64,000 nt of DNA, from NCBI GenBank assembly GCA_029959195.1, contig CP114117.1:1736001-1800000 (forward strand), given 5' to 3'. Below, one piece after another: positions 56,397 through 64,000 of this stretch (the first letter of the stretch is position 1; each line of letters begins with the position of its first letter). The notes under the pieces are model-generated. The model was not told the origin of the DNA and searched no databases. It was given only the letters and a program-made list of their open reading frames with translations. The position numbers and the translations under genes were made by a program. The stretch is from Dictyophora rubrovolvata. Lineage: Eukaryota > Basidiomycota > Agaricomycetes > Phallales > Phallaceae.

Positions 56397-58899
56397 TTAC
56401 ATGAACGCACCCAGCTGGTCAAGAACCGTCTGTGTATCTACTGTAAAGTCCAGCGATTGAATGCGATTGATGCCATAGCGAATTCGCGTGGTGTCCTATT
56501 AGAAAATAGAAATCAGTTCATAAGATCCCGATAATCTTTCACGGAGTAATGCCTACTTACATTGAAAGTCTCTTGCTTGGCTCGACAACCGACATTGTAG
56601 ATTCCCGAAGGAACGCGCTTAAGGGCGTTATCAAAAGCATCCCTGTCGTTGTTCTGAAAAAAAAAAAAAAAAACACCGGGCTCATTCAAAACAGGGCATA
56701 CAAAATTTTGCAGGGGGTTTCTTACTTCGAGGGCTTTTAGCTCATCCGCTGACATTCCAAGAAGGATAGTGCCGACATCATTAAATCCTTGTAACCACAG
56801 TTGTCCCGTATGGTCCGCTCCGCTGATCGTCAAAATGTACCTTTCAAAAAAAAAAAAAAAGCAAATACCATTTACAAATTAGCCTTTTTTCCCTTGTTCT
56901 ATGGGAGAAAAAATGACATTGACAGGGAATACTACTTACCTATATTCGGGTTTGTCATGGACACGATCACATCTGTCACATCTCCAGCCTTCAGATCCTT
57001 CGGTAACTTTTCTACTACATCCTTCGATTGGACAAGCAGGATACGAAATAGTTTCGTGTCTCATGTGCGTTACAATTATCCTTGAAGAGAAATACTCCGG
57101 CTTATCTGAACCGCCTATATTGGAGTCCTTCACTTGTTGAAGGGTTCGCATCTCCGAACGACTAATACCGCCTTGACCCGATGTACTTCCTACCACATTA
57201 CTATGCGATTGGAAATTGGATCCTGAGCCTGACGAGTCGAACCTGAGGAGACGCGGTCTTAATTAATGCCGTAAAAAAAATGGGTGAATTAATCAAGTCA
57301 TACCATCCTCTTAAGGCATGCGCTTCTGTAATATCAGGATTGATAGCCATGGTGCTAGAGCTATACATAGACAACGAGCGACCTAAGCGCATCGACCGTT
57401 TGAGATTAGGTCTGGTTTTACTTTTTTGATTTTCCACATTGAAAGATGTTCTCACCTCCAAAATCTCCCACCTTAACCCCTTTAATCGCCAGCACTGGTT
57501 GGCCGGGGGCCGAATATTTCTTCGCTTGCTCACCCCATAGCGTAAGTCTCACTGAGAATCCCGATCTATCGACCAATGTCAATTCTCGTTTGGGAATCTA
57601 ATTATTTTTGTTCCAATCCATCAGGGGTATATCGACCTGGGCATAAAAATAACACAACATACCGTTTTACCTGTCGATTTTGCAGTTATCTCTGACAAAT
57701 CATGTGTCTCTTTGGCAATGGCAATCACATCTATCCAAAAAAAGAAAGAAAAAAGAAGGCATTTAGCTAGTTATTCAAAATAGATAAACGTGTGCATTGT
57801 ATAATCACCACAGGTAGTATCCTTCGGGATGCTTTCCAGATCTTTCAATGAAATAAAGTTATATTTCACGACTGGGATATTCACTTGGTCACGACACTAA
57901 AAATGATCCATTAGTCGTGGTGACTTGCTCGCTTTTTTAACAAACCTCTTCAATCTCGGTATGACGTTCTAAACCGAGTTCATATTCATTGGAAAGGTGC
58001 GAAAACTTCTTTTTTGCAAGGTTGACACGGGCGCGAGATACGTAATAAATCTTATTTTCCTCCAAACGGTCGTACAATTCGTCGACGGCTTGATTAAAGG
58101 CGGTGGCTTTGATTTCACCGGTCTCGTCCATGAAAGTGCAACTGAACAGCTTTCCATCGCCTTTCGCGTTCGCCCACTGCTTGATGTCTGATTTTTGTAT
58201 GACACGAGCTTTGATTGTCCATTTGTTTTGGAACGGACTTAAACCGGCAATGGGAAAGGTCCCCCGATCGGTACTACTCTGTTGCTGTTGAGCAGCAGCA
58301 GCGGCAGTAGGTCTTGACGCAGATGCAGTCGAAGCAGTCGCGTCGGTGGATTGTTGAGGAGGTGCTGAAGTTGTCTCATTCGCTGGCTTTGAGGTACCGT
58401 TGGCCATAGAGCTTTCAAGAGACTGCGGGTTCCCTATCTTTTCAGGCGCTGTACCAAGAACGCGAACGGCCATGACAATAATTAGTCTATTCGCGCATTC
58501 AATCAGTTAAAAAAAGAAAGATATTCAAAGAGATGAAGAAACAGAGAAATGACAGCGAGGGGGAGGGTGTTTCAAAGAGCCTCAAAAAGGTGCACACCGT
58601 TTATTTTGAACAACATTAGATGTATATTTTTCAAGAACCGCGACACATAATTTCTTGATTGTGTCATTCTCGACAAGATGGTTTAGTTGAGTCGCAAGCA
58701 TTGCTTGTATAAAATGAGTACCGTCTGACACGATCAAACGATATCTATCCAGGTTTGCACCATTGGTGCTAGTGTTCGTGACCTTTTTTATAGATAAAAA
58801 TTGTACGGTGGGTTGAAGATTTTGAGCAGCAGTATCGTCAGCAGGAGCTTTGATAATTTGCGCACACGCTCCAGAAGATAAATTGAAATCGACATCCAT
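56397..58899 (-). CDS. RFA1: Replication protein A large subunit
   Basis: Single-strand-DNA-binding subunit used in replication, repair and meiosis. The N-terminal domain starts [19 protein letters not shown] with [21 protein letters not shown] Ser/Ala/Gln-rich linker ([20 protein letters not shown]) leads to [44 protein letters not shown]. Later exons include DBD-C with a zinc ribbon: CPIEGC followed by [18 protein letters not shown]. The C-terminus reads [20 protein letters not shown] and ends ..LDQLGAFM. Many introns; both ends and the ribbon are intact. Start at 58899, with a second ATG two codons in. Confidence 0.93.
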
Positions 58900-59712
58900 G
58901 GTTTAGAGAGAGAGAGAGAGGGAGAAAAAACAGGACGCGACGAGGGAAAGAGTGGCTGATAATAAAACGCGCTGTGACACAACGTTACCGTGACAATTTT
59001 GTCTTTAGTACTAAAAGGCTACCATTGGCATACGCTCGGCAACAACACTTCTGGCGGTCCAGACACCCGTAAAAAAGAGATATGCATGCCTTGGCAATAC
59101 TTCCTGGCTAACTTCTTATATTATGCACTGACGCTCAAAATTGTCGTTTTTCGTTTTAACTTGGACTCTTGAGACTTATCTTCATCGATTTGATAGAAGT
59201 CACCAAGGTATATATATACTTAAGGTTATCTGAGATTGTTTCATCAATGCCAGATGCCATGCCATGGCGTTTTGGAAACAAAAGCCACAGCCAGATTGTT
59301 CGGAGCGCGTTCCGGTTTAAGACGGAGGCTGTGGGGAGTTGCTGCATATGATGCGCTGCATGTCAACTGAACTGCCAGGGTGTAATGACGTACAACCGCA
59401 CTCCGAGGTTTATCAGCCGGATCCTTCGTTATCACCTACCATCTACGACCTACCATCTACGGTACGGACTCGGACTGTGTGACCCAACAGAAAATATAAT
59501 AGCTACTGCTATATATCAGTATCATGGTTCCAATCTTGGTTTCCTGGCACTCAATCGATCATGTACCATGCTTTTCAGGACACAATTTTTTTTTTAAGTA
59601 CAAGAGGAGAAGTAAGTACAGAGAAACTTTTGCCAAGGAAGACAGAGAGAGTAATTTGAAGAAAAAAAACAGTTACAGCTGAACGGAGTCAAGAACATCG
59701 ATAAACCAAAAT
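58900..59712. other. Gene-free interval upstream of RPA1
   Basis: An 813-bp interval with a (GA)n tract just upstream of the RPA1 start (58905-58925) and a few unsupported open frames. No gene recognised. Confidence 0.5.
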
Positions 59713-61034
59713 CTAAAACCAACGCCTCGTTTGACGGGGTCGTTGAACGACAGTAACCGTGCGTCTATAATCCTCAGGTTCTTCAAGAATTTCAATATCT
59801 TCTATAGCGATGCTTTCTTTGACGACTTCGACGGCAGTGGTTGGTCTGACGTCTTCAACAATAGGTCCTTTAGGAATATGCTCTTCCGGTGCTGGTCGCG
59901 CAGCGACTCGGGTATTGGCTGCCGGAGGCACGGTAACAGTTTCCGTCAAGGTCTCTGTTATAGGAGGCAGGACTTGGGTGACAGTTTGAAACATTGTTTC
60001 GATGAAGGGCGGAAGTTCCTGGGCAGGGAGAGAGGTAAGTTTTTTTTTTTAGGGAAAAGGCTCGAAAATGGGAAGAACCCCATCACCCCCAAAGCCGGAC
60101 GAAGAGAAAGGGAATGGACATGGCAAAAAGAAAGGGAAAAAGGCATTGGGGGTTTAAGGGTAGGGAGAAGGGGGAGAGAATACATAATTGCGAAGAGATG
60201 TATATACTAAGAGAAAAGGCATAAAAAAGAAGTCCATTTTGACCCGTAACTCTTCGTCTGAAACTCAGGAGGCTCAGGGACGAGAGAAAGGTGGCGGTGA
60301 TACCTTTACTTTCCGTCTCGGAGCTTCATAAATGACTTCCTCCTCGATAGTTTGGCCCTGCTCATTGCCGAGAGCACTGGACATATATAATATTAGAATT
60401 AGCGATCAGTGCAGAAAAAGAAGAAAAAAACAGACATGAGTTGCTCCATGATCCAAGTTTCCCGGCGAGATACGTCTGTTTCTCGTCGGCCAATGGATTC
60501 TTCGCGCTTCCCGACTTCTTTTTCACGATCCGAGACGCGTGTCTCGCGGTCGAGGAGTTCCTCCACACGAAGGCCAGCGTCTTTCCACCAACCGGGGGGA
60601 CCACCAACATCGACTTCGCGCAGTACCTCTTTGATCACGGTTTGAATAGGCGGTGGGGCAAAGAGGATTTCAGTGGCTATGCCGCCACCGCTAGAAGATG
60701 AGGGAGTTGGACATGAGCACGATGAAGCCACAGAAACGCCTCCGGGAGATCCGGCGAGCACATCGGCTTCGCGGCGGGCTACTTCAGCCTCTCGGACGGC
60801 AACGGCGTGCTCACGAGCTACGAGAGCTTGGGAGCGTTTGGGGCTGAGATATCCCCAAACACCAGAGGTTCCGCCTTCACCATTAGAGCTTTTAGGTGAA
60901 GGCAGAGATAACATGACGGCCAGAACGGCCAGAATGAGGGATAGGACCAGGAGTAAGGTGGTAGATGAAATCGTTCGGTGATGATGGTGTGACCGTTCGC
61001 GTTCACGATGATGTGAAGACGATGGTTGAGCCAT
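59713..61034 (-). CDS. Membrane-anchored heptad-repeat protein of unknown function
   Basis: Starts MAQPSSSHHRERERSHHHHR, then one hydrophobic segment STTLLLVLSLILAVLAVMLS. No cleavage signal is seen, so a type-II anchor is likely. A charged helix follows, built of 7-residue units (AREHAVAVREAEVARREAD; later RETRVSDREKEVGKREESI), consistent with a coiled coil. Between them is a Ser/Gly-rich linker. After introns near 60370-60420 and 60020-60300 the tail gives EEEVIYEAPRRKVK and a final exon from MFQTVTQVLPPITETLTETV to ..QRPRQTRRWF. No family recognised. Exon joins in the middle are less certain. Confidence 0.65.
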
Positions 61035-62831
61035 ACTTTCCGTGGAAGAAAAGATTCTAGTAGGGGTAGTCGTGGTGGAAGACGTGTTGATAATGCGTTC
61101 GATATAGATTCTTAAAAAAACAGCAGAAAGAAGATTGCTATTCGATCGTGAAAAACGTTACAAGGTCTATACACACACACGGCGTTAGAAAAAAAAGAGG
61201 AATAAGAAAGAGAAAAATCAAAATTTACCCTGATCAGTGCGGGAGGTCGTTTTCAAAGATTGGCTGTAGGAAAGATGGAAAGGGGTTTAAATCAAAGTGT
61301 TTAGATACTTTGAGAGTTTCGAACAAAAGGACGAAAACCTTAAAAAAAAAACGCGTGTTCGAACAATAGTTTCAAGCTCCGACTGACAGGTTCCCACGCT
61401 GGGCAGCCCTGTCCGTCTAGTATGGACGATTGACTGCTACATAGATACACCGTCGGGATTACTGTTAGACGTTAGACGTTAAGACGTTATTAGAATATCT
61501 AACGTCAATGTCGTATTTCGCCATAAGATTACTATAAATTCGCTCTTCTCGGGTGTCCCCCAAGACAAGTCCATACCATATCCATTTGCTAAGCATATCA
61601 CATCCATTTGTTAAGCCGGGTCTGTAATAGCTTCATCCAGTTGAGAATGCTGTTCCGAATCGTACATATGTAGTGCTAGCAGGTGAGTTAACAGAAGCCG
61701 AGCGATCGGGCCGCTGTCCACCAACATACTTATATAACTTGAATGTTTAAAGCTAGGTACCACCACCGGATGCACATTGTAGCGAGCGAGGATCACGCTA
61801 GTCGATCAAATTGGTATCACTGCATACCATGGATCATGTGGAATAGGTATCACAATAACGTCATTCGTATTTATTCGTGAAACCTTAGTGACGTCGGAAA
61901 AAGCGGCGGGACACCTCTTGGCAGAGCCTAGACATGCCGGAGTCGACTACTAGTGTGCAAGGTTATTTCCAACTCGGGTCGAATCTACGTTTGAGATGGC
62001 TTTTTCTGGCAGATCTAACAGATATATATTATATATAGTGTGATTATCCCATACGAGATCTTTTTACCAAGACCTGGCAACGATCCTGTCAGCCACAGCC
62101 ACAAGACTAAGTCACGTAGTATTTCTACACACATATATATTACTAGTTGCAGTTTCTGCGGCCAGACACGGGTGAAAATCTTCCCAGACAGGCGAGCGGT
62201 CCAACGGATTGTCCGAGGGATCTGAATGAAGGACTCTACATTAGCAGTGCCATCATCACAGCTGTCTTCTTTCCGTCGCATTCTGCAGCTGATTTTCGGT
62301 CTCGGATCCGACTAGTCGAAACTGCTACCTTATCGATTATCAGTCAGTTAATTGTGTTAACCAGTTAACCTTGAAGTGCCATACCCCATACTATCGCCTT
62401 TGATGGGCTTGTCCGAGACGTAATTAGAATGCACGTGCAGTGGTCAATGGGACAGCAACCATCCTGCTGTATAGTAGATGACAAATGCTTGGAAATCGCA
62501 AGCCAGGAGAGATGTCGGTACATATATTTGCCTCACCAATTCAATAGATACATACATACATACTTATGTACACAGGTCTTGGTTGGCCCAGTGAGCCTTT
62601 CGGAATCAATCAATCAACAACTACGTTGGACTTACTCGCCACAGGAACGACCGAAATACAATAACTCAAATTAGCACCGGGACCTCGGAAACTCCTCCCA
62701 GAGCACGAATTATTATAGAAGGTGATGACAAACTGAAAGAAAAATCTTTTTTTTTATCCTCTCGACAGCGCCAGACGCGCCGTGACAGGTTGTGTGACCC
62801 GTGACATCGCGTGTCTTTCACCACTGACTTC
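61035..62831. other. 1.8-kb gene-free interval
   Basis: No coding region supported. It contains GTTAGAC-type short tandem repeats with an inverted partner (61464-61506) and a direct repeat CATCCATTTGYTAAG (around 61579-61615). Confidence 0.55.
61464..61506. repeat. GTTAGAC tandem repeat with inverted partner
   Basis: GTTAGAC occurs twice, then GTTAAGAC and GTTATTAG; GACGTTAG at 61468-61475 is inverted as CTAACGTC at 61499-61506. Confidence 0.75.
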
Positions 62832-64000
62832 ATGCCTCCTCCATTGGCGCACAATCCGTTAACTCCAAAAATAAAACCAAGAATATCTGGTTCTCCGTTT
62901 TCTTCTTCTTTGCCTTTTGATTGGGATGCAGCCTTAAGTCGACGTCCCCCTCCATATGCAACTCCGGCTTCCCAGCGAAAATCACGCAAGAGCATCGGCA
63001 CTGCGACACCTCTTAATGGCACTCCAGATCCCATAGCGAAGAAATCTGTCACTTTTACTCCAAAAAGGGTTTATCGAAAAGTGTCAGTCAAAGAACAGTA
63101 AGTTAAGCTCATCTTACACAACGAAGGCAACCAGTACATGCAATTTTTTCTTTCTCGTTTATACTGATGATGGGCCCTGCTTCTTAGAATCACCAACTGG
63201 ATATCACAGATTATATATGTCATCCAAGATTTCCCAGCAGACTATCTGCCAGATCTACCAAAAATTGCACGTTGTCTTGGCGCTGCACTCCACTCTGTCC
63301 ATTTCATTGTCTGCTATTTTCGGATCAGGAAACTAAAAGACGAAGACGTCGGATGGCAGGACATGCTGGGAGAGATTAATTTTAACGAGGAGCTAGAGAC
63401 AGATTCGTGGTTGAGCTGGGTACGTGTGTGTTTGTGTGTTTGTGGCTCCGCCAGACAACTCAACAAGAGGTTAACAAACGGTCCCAGACAACGCCCGCGG
63501 CTATGATCTTATTTATGATATCAATTGCAAACACCATCTATCTGTTTACACGCACAAGATCCTATTTGTTTTTCCACAAATCTGAACTTAGCAATACCCC
63601 TAGTGCCGAATTTATTGATCGCGATGACCTAAATACAACTGGCCACGTAACACCTGCATCCTTTAGCTCACGTGTGGTCAACCCTTTCTTACACATCACT
63701 CGGGCACTCTGGTGCGTATGAGATTGTGTATTTACCGAAGCACTGACTCATCTCAACTGTGTTCATTCTTCTGTGTCACACATCCAGGGCCTTGCTGATA
63801 GGACGAACGCAGCCAGTCGCGCCTCCGACAAATAACACCACCAGGAAGGTGCAACGACTGAATCTATGGTCGCCTGACAGCGGTGAAATTGAATTATTCA
63901 TGTCAGTTTTCAAAAAGAACAGACATTATGATCGGGTATTGACACACTTACCATTAGAATATATTCGCCATTGCATTCTTTGTTATGGCAGGCCGTATCG
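62832..64000 (+). CDS. Membrane protein, possibly Nur1-like nuclear rim protein (C-terminus beyond window)
   Basis: Starts MPPPLAHNPLTPKIKPRISG and continues SSSLPFDWDAALSRRPPPYA, KSVTFTPKRVYRKVSVKEQ. After an intron, ITNWISQIIYVIQDFPADYL is followed by LGAALHSVHFIVCYF and, after another, a membrane segment AAMILFMISIANTIYLF. Later: NPFLHITRALW, then ALLIGRTQPVAPP, RLNLWSPDSGEIELFMSVF. The N-terminal DWDAALSRRPP with membrane segments and the RLNLWSP region recall the fungal nuclear rim protein 1 (DUF2418) family, but I am unsure. It runs off the right edge. Confidence 0.55.

Noticed and set aside
1-64000. Virus-like elements, transposons and CRISPR arrays
   Set aside because: No reverse transcriptase, transposase, capsid-like frame, terminal repeat pair or spaced repeat array was seen by eye.

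Overview
The window is nuclear DNA of a fungus, most likely a basidiomycete of the Agaricomycotina type. Genes are closely packed on both strands. Most are cut by many introns of about 50-60 bp with GT..AG ends. The set includes fungus-typical proteins: a WC-2-like GATA/PAS factor, Tim54, Mrp51, a GH18 chitinase with CBM5/12, an Asi-type RING ligase and an indoleamine dioxygenase. Lineage is inferred from gene style and content, not from a marker gene. I saw no tRNA, rRNA, CRISPR array, transposon or virus-like element.

Layout: 0-10 kb: kinesin-4-like motor (-, runs off the left edge), inositol-pentakisphosphate 2-kinase (-), arginase (+), isovaleryl-CoA dehydrogenase (-), secreted type-B carboxylesterase (-). 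10-20 kb: mitoribosomal Mrp51 (+), a CCCH zinc finger/ankyrin/HSP100-like AAA+ protein (-), Asi-like membrane RING ligase (-), PGS1 (+), DTD1 (-). 20-30 kb: PPIL1-type cyclophilin (+), Cdc4/Fbw7-type F-box WD40 protein (-), mitoribosomal uS4m (-), a glutaredoxin-like protein and an overlapping ZCCHC8-like protein (+), a one-pass membrane protein (-), a UDP-galactose transporter (-).

30-40 kb: the meiotic helicase HFM1/MER3 (+), TIM54 (-), HYPK-like protein (+), CKS1 (-). 40-50 kb: WC-2-like regulator (+), chitinase (+), UBLCP1 phosphatase (+), NECAP (+), NFS1 (+). 50-64 kb: SRSF1-type SR protein (+), indoleamine 2,3-dioxygenase (+), RPA1 (-), a membrane-anchored heptad-repeat protein (-), and a membrane protein (+) that runs off the right edge and may be a Nur1-type nuclear rim protein. 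The longest gene-free stretches are 52.1-54.0 kb and 61.0-62.8 kb.

Nearly everything is housekeeping: mitochondrial function (IVD, Mrp51, PGS1, uS4m, TIM54, NFS1), ubiquitin and cell-cycle control (Asi-like, Cdc4-like, CKS1, UBLCP1) and DNA metabolism (MER3, RPA1). No pathway cluster is evident. The points most worth a second look are the CCCH-ANK-AAA+ protein, recurrent micro-exons of 10-19 nt that conserved motifs fix exactly, the same-strand overlap of the glutaredoxin-like and ZCCHC8-like reading frames, four divergent gene pairs whose start codons are only 79-92 bp apart, and an unusually long intron in the SR-protein gene.
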